Assembly (NCBI RefSeq): GCF_014651855.1
Contig: NZ_BMXR01000008.1
Span: 1 to 64,000 of the forward strand
Reading direction: 5' to 3'
Length of the DNA stretch: 64,000 bases
Source of the DNA: Saccharospirillum salsuginis
GTDB taxonomy: Bacteria; Pseudomonadota; Gammaproteobacteria; Pseudomonadales; Natronospirillaceae
A program made the translations under genes and the position numbers. The notes under the pieces are model-generated. The model had not been told where the DNA came from and searched no databases. It saw only the letters and a program-made list of their open reading frames with translations. This document shows, piece by piece, positions 1-7,930 of the stretch; the first letter of the stretch is position 1, and every line of letters begins with the position of its first letter.

Positions 1-94
1 GGCCGGTTTTGTAGCGGCGGGCAGGCACTGGAAAGCTCCTTTTGAATAGCAAGCCGTGATTTTAACCTTAAAGAAGGGATACTTTCACAGCCTC

Positions 95-108
95 ATTGCC
101 CACCCTAC
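95..108. repeat. Partial GTAGGGTGGGCA-type repeat (family C)
   Basis: The string ATTGCCCACCCTAC is one half of the small hairpin repeat that recurs complete at 23553, 49644, 53478, 55605 and 55689. Here only the right arm is kept. The rest of bases 1-128 holds no gene or promoter I can support; it is the 3' flank of the minus-strand acyltransferase gene. Confidence 0.5.
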
Positions 109-128
109 GACTGTGAACGAAATATGAT

Positions 129-1145
129 TTACCGGGTCGATCCCAATGAGTGGATTAATCGGTTTGCCAGTTGTTTAACCTGGCCTTTTGTTTCAACACC
201 GTCCCACCCACTCAATATCAAACTCTGGGCCACTGCGCCGAACAAAGTATTGCCCGGGCCCAGTACAAATACCGCGTCCGGTGCGAACTCCTTCACCGTC
301 ACGTCCACCGCCCTGGTAAAGTCATAGGGTTCGGTCAGTTGATGTCCGAGCGTGTAATCCCACAGCGCTTCGGTATCGGTACTCCAGGGCGTCCAGATAT
401 GTCCCCGTCCATCCACCAATGGAATCACAGGTCGTTGAAACGGTTCCGGTCCCAGAGTTTGGCGGGCGATGTCCCGCACCGGTTGTTGCAGCGGTGTATG
501 AAATGCGGCGTGATTGTGCAGGCGCATCGGAAAGCGGTCGCTTTTGGGAAGTGCTTTCTCCAGTGCGGTTATACCCGGTCGATCGGCCCCGAAGACGAGC
601 ATGCCGCCGAGGTCGATGGACAGGTAGGCCAAGCCTTGTCGGCTCGCGGTGATGTCTTCGGCGAGTTTCAGGTAGGTGCGGCGTTTTTCCCAATCCGGTT
701 GCCAGTTGTCGTCGACCCAGGGAATCAACAGTTGCCCGCCGATCCGATGTTCATGCATCAAAGATCCCATGGTGTTGACCAGGTGCATGCCGTCCGTTGA
801 CGAGAGGGCGCCGGCGACAGCCAGGCCGATGTACCAGCCCATGGAATTGCCGGTAACGGCGACGATGTCGTACCGCTCCCGGTCGATGTCCAAGAAGTCG
901 GCATAGGCGCAGGCGTAGATCAGTGGCGACGCATGGTCGCCCCGGCTGTGTGTCTTCAGGCTGTAGGGCAGCTCGCTGTCCAGTTCGGTCAGCGTGGGTT
1001 GACCCTGGTTGCGACGGTAGTCGTCGAAGGTGCGGAACAAGTCCGCTTTGTCCGAATGGCGGTTGCCTAGGTAACCCCATTCGGTGGCGTTGTAGGTGCC
1101 GCGTCCCGGGCAAATGACAACGGCGCGTTCTTTAGCCGTGGGCAT
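129..1145 (-). CDS. FabD-like ACP S-malonyltransferase / acyltransferase
   Basis: The 338-residue protein has the acyltransferase fold of FabD (malonyl-CoA:ACP transacylase). The nucleophile elbow GNSMG is at residues 99-103 (Ser101), and the catalytic His lies in AFHTP near residue 216, as in FabD. It should transfer an acyl group, classically malonyl, between CoA and an acyl carrier protein in the cytosol. It is not in a fab cluster. Its start lies 14 bases inside the 3' end of the upstream fused E1 dehydrogenase gene, so the two are translationally coupled and probably work on one pathway. The physiological acyl group is unknown. The family call is firm; malonyl specificity is an inference. 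Confidence 0.8.
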   Translation of the reverse strand: MPTAKERAVVICPGRGTYNATEWGYLGNRHSDKADLFRTFDDYRRNQGQPTLTELDSELPYSLKTHSRGDHASPLIYACAYADFLDIDRERYDIVAVTGNSMGWYIGLAVAGALSSTDGMHLVNTMGSLMHEHRIGGQLLIPWVDDNWQPDWEKRRTYLKLAEDITASRQGLAYLSIDLGGMLVFGADRPGITALEKALPKSDRFPMRLHNHAAFHTPLQQPVRDIARQTLGPEPFQRPVIPLVDGRGHIWTPWSTDTEALWDYTLGHQLTEPYDFTRAVDVTVKEFAPDAVFVLGPGNTLFGAVAQSLILSGWDGVETKGQVKQLANRLIHSLGSTR

Positions 1146-3354
1146 GGGGTGCGATCTCCTCGTCGATGTCGGTGATGTCGGTTTCGGAATGGGGCCGGCC
1201 TTCGATCAGGGATCGGGCGTGGACCAGGATGTCGTCGACACTGGGCAGCGTGCTGGTGGCGGCCTCACCGAGGGCGATAAAGCTGTCGCGGGCGGTGACC
1301 CGGTCGAGCCGATGGCCGTCGAAGCCCCGGGCGGTGAACTCGGTAACCAGTTCTTCGCTGACCGAGCCGCGCGGACGGCATTCATCGACAATGAGTAGGT
1401 GGTCGCAGTCATCGATGGCGTCGAACAGCGCGTTGTGGTCGATGTCCGTCAACCAGCACAAGTCGATGACCCGTGCCTTGATGCCGTCCCGTTCCAGTAT
1501 GGCGGCGGCTTGCAGGCTCAGCGTTACGCCGTTGCCGTAGGTGACGATGGCAATGTCCCGGCCTTCGCGGCAGCGTCGGAATTGGCCGTGCGGTATGCGG
1601 TAATCCGGACCGGGGTCCGGTTGGCAGGCGGCCTGGTCGCCGTCGTGGATCCGATCGCGGGCGTGGTAGCGGGCGATGGGTTCGACCAGCACGACCACCC
1701 GTTGCTCCTCGTCCGCCAGGCGCACCGCTTCCTGCAGAAGACCGACCGCGCCGACGCCGTCGCTCGGGCAGGCGACCAGCAATCCGGGGATATCACGCAA
1801 CACGGCCAGGGCGTTGTCGTTGTGGAAGTGACCGCCGAACCCTTTTTGATAACCGAGGCCGGCGATGCGCACCACCATGGGGTTGCTGAATTGGCCGTTG
1901 CTGAAGAAGGGCAGGGTCGCGGCCTCGCCGCGCAACTGGTCCTCGGCGTTGTGCAGGTAGGCGAGAAACTGGATTTCCACGATGGGAATCAGGCCGTTCT
2001 GGGCCAAGCCGATGCCGAGCCCGAGGATGCTTTGTTCATCGAGCAGGGTGTCGATGACCCGGTGGCGGCCAAAGCGTTGCTGCAGTTTCTGGGTGACACC
2101 GTATACGCCGCCCTTGCGGCCGATGTCTTCCCCGGCGAGTGCCAGGTGCGGGTGATCGGCCATCAACCGGGTCAGGCTCTGGTTGATCAGGCGGGCCATC
2201 GGTTGCGGGGTCGGGTCCGGGGCGGGGTGTTCCACCAAGTTTCGCCGACGACCGGGGCGCGTTGGCGGCACGATGGCGCGCACCACCTCGTTCGGATCGC
2301 GCAGGCGCGGCGCGCGACACGCCTGTTCCGCGCAGGCGGCGATGCGTTCGCGTTGTCGGTCCAGCAGTTGGCCGAGATCCGCCCGGCCGAGGTGGGTGTC
2401 GCGCAGCACCCGGGCGGCGCTGTGGGCCAGCGGATCCTGTTCGTGCATGGCGTCGATCCGGGCCGGGCTCAGGTAGGCCTGTTCCGCGTCCGAACCCGCG
2501 TGACCGTACAGCCGGACGCAGCTCATGTGCAGAAACACCGGCTGGCGACGCCCGCGGGCGATGCGTTCGGCTTGCAGGGCGGTTGTCCAAGTATCGACCA
2601 GATCCAGACCGTTGCAGCTCAGGTAGTGGAGACCGGCGCGGTGTCGCATCGAGGCGCCGACCCAGCCGTCGGGCGTGGGGGTGGAGATGCCCAGGCCGTT
2701 GTCCTCGCACAGAAAGATGATCGGCATCGGCAGATGTTGGTAGGCGGTCCAGCCGGCGGCGTTGATCGCACCCTGGGCGGTGGAATGGTTCAACGAGGCG
2801 TCGCCGAAACTGCACAGCACCACGCTGTCGTTCGGCCATTCTCCCTGGCCCTGCAGTCGCCGCCACAAGCCCAGGCTGTGGGCCGTACCGACGGCCTTGG
2901 GCAGGTGGGAGGCGATGGTGCTGGTCTGCGGCGGGACGTTCAGGCGTTTGGAGCCGAGCACCTTGTGGCGGCCGCCAGCGATGGGGTCGCGGGTGGAGGC
3001 CATAAAGCTGAGCAGCATGTCCCAGGTCGGGGTTTCGCCCGGATGGGCCTTGCCGCGCTGGATAAAGAAGGCGGCATCGCGGTAATGCAAAAAGGCCGGG
3101 TCGGTCACACGCAGCGCCCGGGCGATGGCGGCCGTGCCCTCGTGGCCACTGCTGCCGATGGTGTAGTAGGCGTCGCCCCGGCTTTGCAAGTGGCGGGCGT
3201 GCAGGTCGAGCAGACGGCTGTGCACCTGGCTCTCGAAAAGCTCGATCAGGGCGCTTGCGGACAGGCCGGCGGCCTCGGCGGTGCCGGTCGGTACGGTGGG
3301 GAGCGGGCCTTCCGTCAGGCGTTGACGAAGCGTGTGGTAAAGGGTGTCGGTCAT
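1132..3354 (-). CDS. Fused alpha/beta E1 of a thiamine-dependent 2-oxoacid dehydrogenase
   Basis: The 740-residue protein joins two chains that are separate in many bacteria. Residues about 30-370 are an E1-alpha domain with the thiamine diphosphate motif GDAS (184-187) and closing Asn219. Residues about 388-720 are an E1-beta (transketolase-like) domain. E1 decarboxylates a 2-oxoacid and passes the acyl group to a lipoyl E2. No E2 or E3 gene is adjacent, so it must borrow one or use another acceptor. The closest familiar relatives are branched-chain 2-oxoacid dehydrogenases. It is divergently transcribed from a LysR regulator and overlaps the FabD-like gene by 14 bases. The substrate is not determined by what I can see. 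Confidence 0.82.
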   Translation of the reverse strand: MTDTLYHTLRQRLTEGPLPTVPTGTAEAAGLSASALIELFESQVHSRLLDLHARHLQSRGDAYYTIGSSGHEGTAAIARALRVTDPAFLHYRDAAFFIQRGKAHPGETPTWDMLLSFMASTRDPIAGGRHKVLGSKRLNVPPQTSTIASHLPKAVGTAHSLGLWRRLQGQGEWPNDSVVLCSFGDASLNHSTAQGAINAAGWTAYQHLPMPIIFLCEDNGLGISTPTPDGWVGASMRHRAGLHYLSCNGLDLVDTWTTALQAERIARGRRQPVFLHMSCVRLYGHAGSDAEQAYLSPARIDAMHEQDPLAHSAARVLRDTHLGRADLGQLLDRQRERIAACAEQACRAPRLRDPNEVVRAIVPPTRPGRRRNLVEHPAPDPTPQPMARLINQSLTRLMADHPHLALAGEDIGRKGGVYGVTQKLQQRFGRHRVIDTLLDEQSILGLGIGLAQNGLIPIVEIQFLAYLHNAEDQLRGEAATLPFFSNGQFSNPMVVRIAGLGYQKGFGGHFHNDNALAVLRDIPGLLVACPSDGVGAVGLLQEAVRLADEEQRVVVLVEPIARYHARDRIHDGDQAACQPDPGPDYRIPHGQFRRCREGRDIAIVTYGNGVTLSLQAAAILERDGIKARVIDLCWLTDIDHNALFDAIDDCDHLLIVDECRPRGSVSEELVTEFTARGFDGHRLDRVTARDSFIALGEAATSTLPSVDDILVHARSLIEGRPHSETDITDIDEEIAPHAHG

Positions 3355-3421
3355 GTGCTGGCCTGATGGTGGTTAGGGGTGAGGGTCTGTATCCTCGTCA
3401 TCCTATCCCCGAACCCGATAA

Positions 3422-3450
3422 AGCCGTAATATAGTTTTCTGCTAACGGCT
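3422..3450. promoter_or_regulatory. Inverted repeat in LysR/E1 divergent intergenic region, candidate operator
   Basis: AGCCGT (3422-3427) and ACGGCT (3445-3450) form an inverted repeat around an AT-rich centre in the 109-base gap between the divergent E1 and LysR genes. LysR proteins usually bind such sites next to their own gene, so this is a plausible binding site for the product of 3464-4309. The assignment is inference from position and symmetry only. Confidence 0.4.
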
Positions 3451-3463
3451 ATCGGAATTAACT

Positions 3464-4309
3464 ATGGAGTTGCGAGTCCTTCGGTATTTTCTGGCCGCGT
3501 ATGAAACCGGGTCGGTCAGTGCCGCCTCAAGGCGTTGTTTTGTTGCCCAGCCGTCGATCTCGGCGGCCATTGCCCAGTTGGAAGATGAACTGGGCACTCC
3601 GTTGTTCGAACGGCACACAAAGGGCGTGCGACCGACGGATGCCGGCCAGCGTCTGTATCCGCTGGCGGCTCATCTGGTGGCGGACAGCGAGGCCATCGTG
3701 CGCAGTTTCCACCGCAGCGAACGTCCCCAGCCGTTGCGGCTGGGGTTGATGCGCTCGCTTGGTGCGGAGCGGATGAGCGATTGGCTGAAGCGGTTGATGG
3801 GGCGTATCGAGAACCTGGAGCTGACCCTGGTGAACCCGGAGGAAGGCTGTGACGCCCGTATTGTCACAGCGGGAATGCGCCAGTCGCACGAATCCTTCGA
3901 GCCGATCTGGACCGACCGCTACCGGTTGGCGCTGCCGGCGGGCCATCCGTTGTCATTGAAGGAGAGGGTGACGCTGGTGGACCTGGAAGATCAGCCGTTC
4001 GTGCTGCGCGAGCACTGCGAGGCCACCGAATCACTGCGCCAGGCGCTGCATCGGCAGACCATCACCGTGCAGCCCCGCGCCCACCTGCGCACCATCGAGT
4101 ACAGCCTGGCCCTGGTCGCGGCCGGCGTGGGCCTGGCCCTGGTACCGGACTGGCCGGAAACCCGGAGCCGCCTGGATATGGCATTGCGTCCGCTGTCCGA
4201 TTTTCAGGCGGATATTCAGATCGGGCTGGCCTATCCGGAGGAGTTGAGCGGCGGAATCCGCCAGGCGGTGATCGAGGTATGCGGGCAGGTGCGCTCTCTG
4301 GCGGGGTAG
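3464..4309 (+). CDS. LysR-family transcriptional regulator
   Basis: The 281-residue protein begins with the LysR winged helix-turn-helix (residues about 1-60, opening MELRVLRYFL, with the recognition helix in QPSISAAIAQLE). A periplasmic-binding-protein-like effector domain (about 90-270) follows. It is divergent from the E1/acyltransferase pair and 118 bases upstream of the decarboxylase gene, so it may control either or both. LysR regulators usually bind the divergent promoter and respond to a pathway metabolite; a 2-oxoacid would fit here, but that is inference. Length is close to the usual 290-310. Confidence 0.88.
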   Translation: MELRVLRYFLAAYETGSVSAASRRCFVAQPSISAAIAQLEDELGTPLFERHTKGVRPTDAGQRLYPLAAHLVADSEAIVRSFHRSERPQPLRLGLMRSLGAERMSDWLKRLMGRIENLELTLVNPEEGCDARIVTAGMRQSHESFEPIWTDRYRLALPAGHPLSLKERVTLVDLEDQPFVLREHCEATESLRQALHRQTITVQPRAHLRTIEYSLALVAAGVGLALVPDWPETRSRLDMALRPLSDFQADIQIGLAYPEELSGGIRQAVIEVCGQVRSLAG

Positions 4310-4355
4310 CCGGGCTGAGCCAGATCAATAAAACACCGCTCGGCCTCGCGTCTTA

Positions 4356-4369
4356 TTGATTTGCATCAA
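4356..4369 (+). promoter_or_regulatory. Perfect FNR/Anr box upstream of the decarboxylase gene
   Basis: TTGATTTGCATCAA matches the FNR/Anr consensus TTGAT-N4-ATCAA at all ten defined positions. Its centre (4362.5) lies 65 bases before the ATG at 4428. A weak -10 (GACACT, 4391-4396) sits 31 bases downstream of the box centre, the geometry of a class II FNR-activated promoter (about -41.5). This predicts induction when oxygen is low. Confidence 0.75.
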
Positions 4370-4427
4370 ACCGGTTTGACGCGAATGGCGGACACTGGCG
4401 GCATCCCCTAACAGGAGGTTTCCATCG

Positions 4428-6053
4428 ATGCGCCTTGGTGAAGTCTTACTTTCGGCTCTCAAGGATGCCGGCGCCCGCCACCTTTATGGCATACCGGGCG
4501 ACTTCATTCTGCCGTTCTTCGAACAGGTTGAGCAATCCGACATTCTGCCGCTGGTGACGCTCAGTCACGAGCCCGGCATCGGTTTCGCGGCCGACGCGTC
4601 CGCGCGCATGTCCTGCAAACCTGCCGCCGTGGCCGTCACCTACGGTGCCGGCGCTCTGAATCTGGTCAATGCCGTGGCCGGCGCCTACGCCGAACGATCG
4701 CCGTTGTTCGTCATCGCCGGCTGCCCGTCGGAAGCCGAACGGGGCAGTGGCTTTCTGCTGCATCACCAGGCGAAAACGCTGGATTCGCAATACCGGATCT
4801 TCGCGGAAATCACCTGTGACCAGGCTCGCATAACCCGGGCCGAAGACGCCCCGGAGATCATCGCCCGCCTGATCCGCTCATGCGAGACCTATTCCCAGCC
4901 GGTGCTGCTGGAGCTGCCGCGCGACATGGCGACCGAGCCCTGCGAGCCGGTGACACTGCGCGGGCCGGTGCCCTTCGAGGCGGACGCGGTGAACGCCTGT
5001 GCCGAAGAGGTGCTGCAACGTTTGCAGTCGGCCGAATCGCCGGTGCTGGTGGTGGATGTCGAGATCCGACGTTACAGTCTGGAGGCGGAAGTCGCCGAGC
5101 TGGCGCACCGGCTGAACACTCCGGTGGTCACCACCCTGATGGGCCGCGGGCTGCTCGCGGAGACGCCCGTACCGGTTTTGGGGACCTATCTGGGCGAGGC
5201 GGGCGACCCGGCCCTGGCCCAGCTGGTGGAGGAATCGGACGCTCCCCTGCTGCTGGGCGCCATTCTGTCGGACAGTAATTTCGGACCCAGCGGCCGCCGT
5301 TTCGACGTACGCAAGGCGATGCTGGTTTCGAATCGCCAGGTCGATCTCGGGTATCACAGCTACCACAATGTGCCGATCGGCGCCCTGGTCCAGGCCCTGC
5401 TGGATCGACTGCCCGAAACCGCCGCGAGGGCACGACCCGAGCCACCGGAGACGCCGCAGTGGGAAGCGGACGATCAACCTCTGACTCCCCGTGACATCGC
5501 GCTCGGTATCAACGAATTCCTGGCGGAAAGCCGCGAACCCATTCCGCTGGCTTCGGACATCGGCGATTGCCTGTTCACCAGCCTGGACATCACCCATACG
5601 CCCATGGTGGCACCGGGATACTACGCCTCCATGGGGTTTGGCGTTCCGGCGGGCATCGGCGTTCAACTCACCACTGGCCAGCGCCCCATCATCCTGGTGG
5701 GCGACGGCGCTTTTCAGATGACCGGTTGGGAGTTGGGCAACTGCCCCCGTCTCGGGCTGGACCCCATCGTCGTGCTGTTCAACAACCGGCGTTGGGAGAT
5801 GATCCGCGTGTTCCAGCCGAACAGCCGGTGCAGTGAGTTGGGCGATTGGCACTACGCCGGCCTCGCCGATGAACTCGGAGGGTTGGGACTGCGGGTGGCG
5901 ACCCGCCGGGACTTCAAGGCGGCGCTGAAAGAGGCCGATCAGGCACGCGGCAGTTTTGTGCTGATCGAGGCCATGTTGGAGCCGGATGCCGTATCGCCCA
6001 CCCTGCGTCAATTCGCGGACCGGTTGCAGGCCAAACGGAAAGCGGCCGGATAA
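4428..6053 (+). CDS. ipdC: Thiamine-dependent phenylpyruvate/indolepyruvate decarboxylase
   Basis: The 541-residue enzyme is of the pyruvate-decarboxylase fold. The N-terminal pyrimidine-binding domain has the thiamine-activating Glu48 in TLSHEPG. The C-terminal domain has the cofactor motif GDG at 425-427 with NN about 25 residues later. From memory, the sequence resembles Azospirillum phenylpyruvate decarboxylase (IpdC/PPDC) closely along its whole length, including the runs EIRRYSLE and MGRGLL. It should convert aryl 2-oxoacids to aldehydes (Ehrlich pathway or auxin synthesis). The start is fixed by a strong AGGAGG ribosome site. A perfect FNR box upstream suggests low-oxygen expression. 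Action on pyruvate cannot be excluded. Confidence 0.82.
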   Translation: MRLGEVLLSALKDAGARHLYGIPGDFILPFFEQVEQSDILPLVTLSHEPGIGFAADASARMSCKPAAVAVTYGAGALNLVNAVAGAYAERSPLFVIAGCPSEAERGSGFLLHHQAKTLDSQYRIFAEITCDQARITRAEDAPEIIARLIRSCETYSQPVLLELPRDMATEPCEPVTLRGPVPFEADAVNACAEEVLQRLQSAESPVLVVDVEIRRYSLEAEVAELAHRLNTPVVTTLMGRGLLAETPVPVLGTYLGEAGDPALAQLVEESDAPLLLGAILSDSNFGPSGRRFDVRKAMLVSNRQVDLGYHSYHNVPIGALVQALLDRLPETAARARPEPPETPQWEADDQPLTPRDIALGINEFLAESREPIPLASDIGDCLFTSLDITHTPMVAPGYYASMGFGVPAGIGVQLTTGQRPIILVGDGAFQMTGWELGNCPRLGLDPIVVLFNNRRWEMIRVFQPNSRCSELGDWHYAGLADELGGLGLRVATRRDFKAALKEADQARGSFVLIEAMLEPDAVSPTLRQFADRLQAKRKAAG

Positions 6054-6067
6054 CGCCTCCGCAAGAG

Positions 6068-6121
6068 CCGGCATCCCGCCGGCCTGCGGGTCCATGAGCC
6101 CGCAGGCCGGAGAGATGCCGG
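6068..6121. terminator. Long two-step hairpin between convergent genes
   Basis: An inner stem CCGGCCTGCGGG / CCCGCAGGCCGG (6079-6090 with 6099-6110) lies inside an outer stem CCGGCATC / GATGCCGG (6068-6075 with 6114-6121). It sits between the 3' ends of the decarboxylase and the minus-strand small gene, where a bidirectional transcription block is expected. There is no T-run, so a strict intrinsic terminator is unproven; it may act by pausing or protect 3' ends. Confidence 0.5.
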
Positions 6122-6130
6122 TACGTCCGG

Positions 6131-6553
6131 TTAACCGCTGGATTCCAGCGACAACACCTGCCCCTGGTGATCAAATACCAGAAAGTTGGATACCCGACCG
6201 GTGCGTATCGCCTCTACCATCTGATCCAGTGCCTGGTCGGTTTGTTCGTCGGTCGGTGGTTCATCGCCTTGCCCGATCAGGGCCGCCGCGAACAGCACAG
6301 CCCAATCCTGTTCGATTTGCCGGGATTCGGCCGCCAGGGCGGTGAAGCTCTTCAGTTCCCGCGGGTCTTTATCGACGCAGACGACCGGTGCCAGGTGTCC
6401 GCCTTCGCCCAGGGCAAAGCGGTCCGCCTGTTCGGCGGTGTGACCATTGGGCAGTTCCGGCCGGGTGAAGACCAGCAACAGGCGCTGGGGCTCGTCCTGG
6501 CGCTGGGCCAGGTTCAGGAAGTCGTCGAACGAAGTGAGGTCGAAGGTGGTCAT
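6131..6553 (-). CDS. Small conserved protein of the family labelled ribonucleotide reductase subunit alpha-like
   Basis: The 140-residue acidic protein begins MTTFDLTSFDDFLNLA. I recognise the family: small proteins with a run such as LLLVFTRPELP, an acidic VCVDKDPREL segment and an AIRTGRVSNF tail, often labelled ribonucleotide reductase subunit alpha. It has none of that enzyme's catalytic features and is far too short, so the label looks wrong. The upstream ATG at 6607 lies inside the operator palindrome, so the ATG at 6553 is preferred. Its predicted promoter is overlapped by an NsrR-like site shared with nnrS, which links it to nitric-oxide stress. No molecular function is known to me. 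Confidence 0.7.
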   Translation of the reverse strand: MTTFDLTSFDDFLNLAQRQDEPQRLLLVFTRPELPNGHTAEQADRFALGEGGHLAPVVCVDKDPRELKSFTALAAESRQIEQDWAVLFAAALIGQGDEPPTDEQTDQALDQMVEAIRTGRVSNFLVFDHQGQVLSLESSG

Positions 6554-6592
6554 GGTGGAGCCTGTGCGTTGGTGTGATGGAAATCTGACAGT

Positions 6593-6621
6593 GCTATAAA
6601 GATTCATATAAAATGAATCAA
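6593..6621 (-). promoter_or_regulatory. Promoter of the minus-strand small gene, overlapped by the NsrR-like site
   Basis: Read on the minus strand, TTGATT (6621-6616) and TATAGC (6598-6593) are separated by 17 bases, four of six matches to each sigma-70 hexamer. The spacer and the -35 are exactly covered by the NsrR-like palindrome, so a bound repressor would exclude RNA polymerase. Confidence 0.45.
6599..6621. promoter_or_regulatory. NsrR-like operator in the nnrS / small-gene divergent region
   Basis: Two 11-base arms, AAGATTCATAT and AAATGAATCAA, flank a central A. Against the enterobacterial NsrR consensus arms (AAGATGCATTT and AAATGCATCTT) they match at 18 of 22 positions, and the core GATTCAT/ATGAATC is a perfect inverted repeat. 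The site lies just upstream of a perfect TATAAT for nnrS and across the promoter of the divergent gene. An Rrf2/NsrR gene is present at 13730. Confidence 0.65.
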
Positions 6622-6629
6622 TTGGCCGC

Positions 6630-6635
6630 TATAAT
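6630..6635 (+). promoter_or_regulatory. -10 element of the nnrS promoter
   Basis: A perfect TATAAT lies 80 bases before the nnrS start. The expected -35 region (about 6607-6612) has no good TTGACA match and falls within the NsrR-like site, which would give repression by occlusion. Confidence 0.5.
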
Positions 6636-6714
6636 AAAAGAGCTAAGCTTGTCCGGGCAAGTGTAGTCATTCCGTCCCGGTATCGATTTGATCAACGTCA
6701 GGTTTCGTTAACCC

Positions 6715-7878
6715 ATGCTGCATTTTTATTTGTCACCCCACTGGTCTTCAACCCATCGAGCGGCCTTGTGGTTCTTTCCACTGGTCAGTGCCTACGCGGC
6801 GTTGATCATGCCGCTGACGCTCTACAGTTTCGTCTATCCCGACGGCCTGCCGGGTCTGGCCGATCGCACCGGTCACGCCTACGAGATGTTCTTCGGCATT
6901 GGCCTCGGGTTGGTGGCCGGCTATCTGCTCGGAGTGCAGAAACGGTCCTTTATGACCATTTTACTGGTCGGTTGGGGTGCGAGTCGGGTCACCCACCTGT
7001 GGTTTCCGTTTTCCTGGTGGTCGCTGGCGTGTCAGGCCGTGTTCGTGCTGGCGCTGTTGTGGCGGCTGGTGCCCAAGTTACGGGTCGCCAAAAAGTGGCG
7101 CAACCGCATGCTGGTGCCCTTGATGGTGATGCTGGGCCTGTTGCCCCTGATCGCCGTCGTCGCGGCCCAGTTGTCCGGTGTCTGGGCACAGCACAACCGG
7201 CTTGCGGGCAGCAGTTTGCTGTTGTTCGCCCTGTTGATGGTCTATATGGGCGGCCGGGCCATTGCTCCGGCCGCCGCCGGCGCCCATCAGGAGCGTGGCC
7301 GCGACCTCCAGGCGCGGGTTCAGCCACGCCTCGAAGGCGCCTTGATTGTGTTGCTGGGCGGTGCCGCCCTGGTGCAGCCCTGGGTCCGGCCGGAACTGGT
7401 GGGTGTAGTGGTGGCGATCGCCGGCATCCTGGTGCTGGTGCGCCTCGCCCGCTGGCGATTGGGTTCGCTGTGGGGGCGGACCGATCTGCTATGCTTGGGT
7501 GTGGGATATGGTTGGCTGGGTCTCGGCTTATTGATGTTCGGCGTGACCCGCCTGCTGCATTGGCCGTCTACGGCGATCTTGCACATGATCACCGTCGGTG
7601 CGCTCGGCACCCTGTCCACCGGGATGATGGCCCGGGTCGTATTGCGACGCACCCTGGGTGTGCCGCCACCGCCGGTCGGTCTGGTGTTGATCACCCTCTG
7701 TCTCGCGGTCGCCACACTGAGCCGTTGCGCGGCGGACGTCCACTGGTTGCTGCCCCGGGCCGATTGGCTGCGCGTGTCCGTGGCCGCCTGGTCAACCGCG
7801 TACGCCGGATTGACGGTCTGGTTGTTCATGGCCGTTCTGTACGGAGGGAAGAGTACGAACCCCGGTGTACGACTTTAA
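6715..7878 (+). CDS. nnrS: NnrS family membrane protein (nitric-oxide tolerance)
   Basis: The 387-residue polytopic inner-membrane protein has about ten to twelve hydrophobic segments. Family marks include the early HAYEMFFGIGLGLVAGYLL segment and the later HMITVGAL-GTMMARVVL segment, where conserved histidines and Met-rich turns of NnrS proteins lie. NnrS is a haem- and copper-associated protein that protects metabolism from nitrosative stress; its exact activity is not settled. It is followed after 52 bases by the globin-coupled c-di-GMP gene, probably the same operon. An NsrR-like operator and a perfect -10 precede it, so induction by nitric oxide is expected. Confidence 0.85.
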   Translation: MLHFYLSPHWSSTHRAALWFFPLVSAYAALIMPLTLYSFVYPDGLPGLADRTGHAYEMFFGIGLGLVAGYLLGVQKRSFMTILLVGWGASRVTHLWFPFSWWSLACQAVFVLALLWRLVPKLRVAKKWRNRMLVPLMVMLGLLPLIAVVAAQLSGVWAQHNRLAGSSLLLFALLMVYMGGRAIAPAAAGAHQERGRDLQARVQPRLEGALIVLLGGAALVQPWVRPELVGVVVAIAGILVLVRLARWRLGSLWGRTDLLCLGVGYGWLGLGLLMFGVTRLLHWPSTAILHMITVGALGTLSTGMMARVVLRRTLGVPPPPVGLVLITLCLAVATLSRCAADVHWLLPRADWLRVSVAAWSTAYAGLTVWLFMAVLYGGKSTNPGVRL

Positions 7879-7930
7879 GGCCATTCGCTTCCTTCCCGCA
7901 GGCGGATGGGTCATATTTGGAGCCGCCTGA

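Noticed and set aside
124..327. Small plus-strand open frame at the window start
   Set aside because: It runs over the 3' end of the acyltransferase gene on the other strand, without a ribosome site or homology I recognise.
1399..3366. Long plus-strand open frame opposite the E1 gene
   Set aside because: It is an antisense frame of a GC-rich gene, with Ala/Gly/Val/Gln-rich text, no domain and no ribosome site; the minus strand has clear E1 motifs.
6688..6701. TTGATCAACGTCAG as an FNR box for nnrS
   Set aside because: The right half is weak (three of five) and it lies downstream of the predicted -10, too near the start codon for activation.
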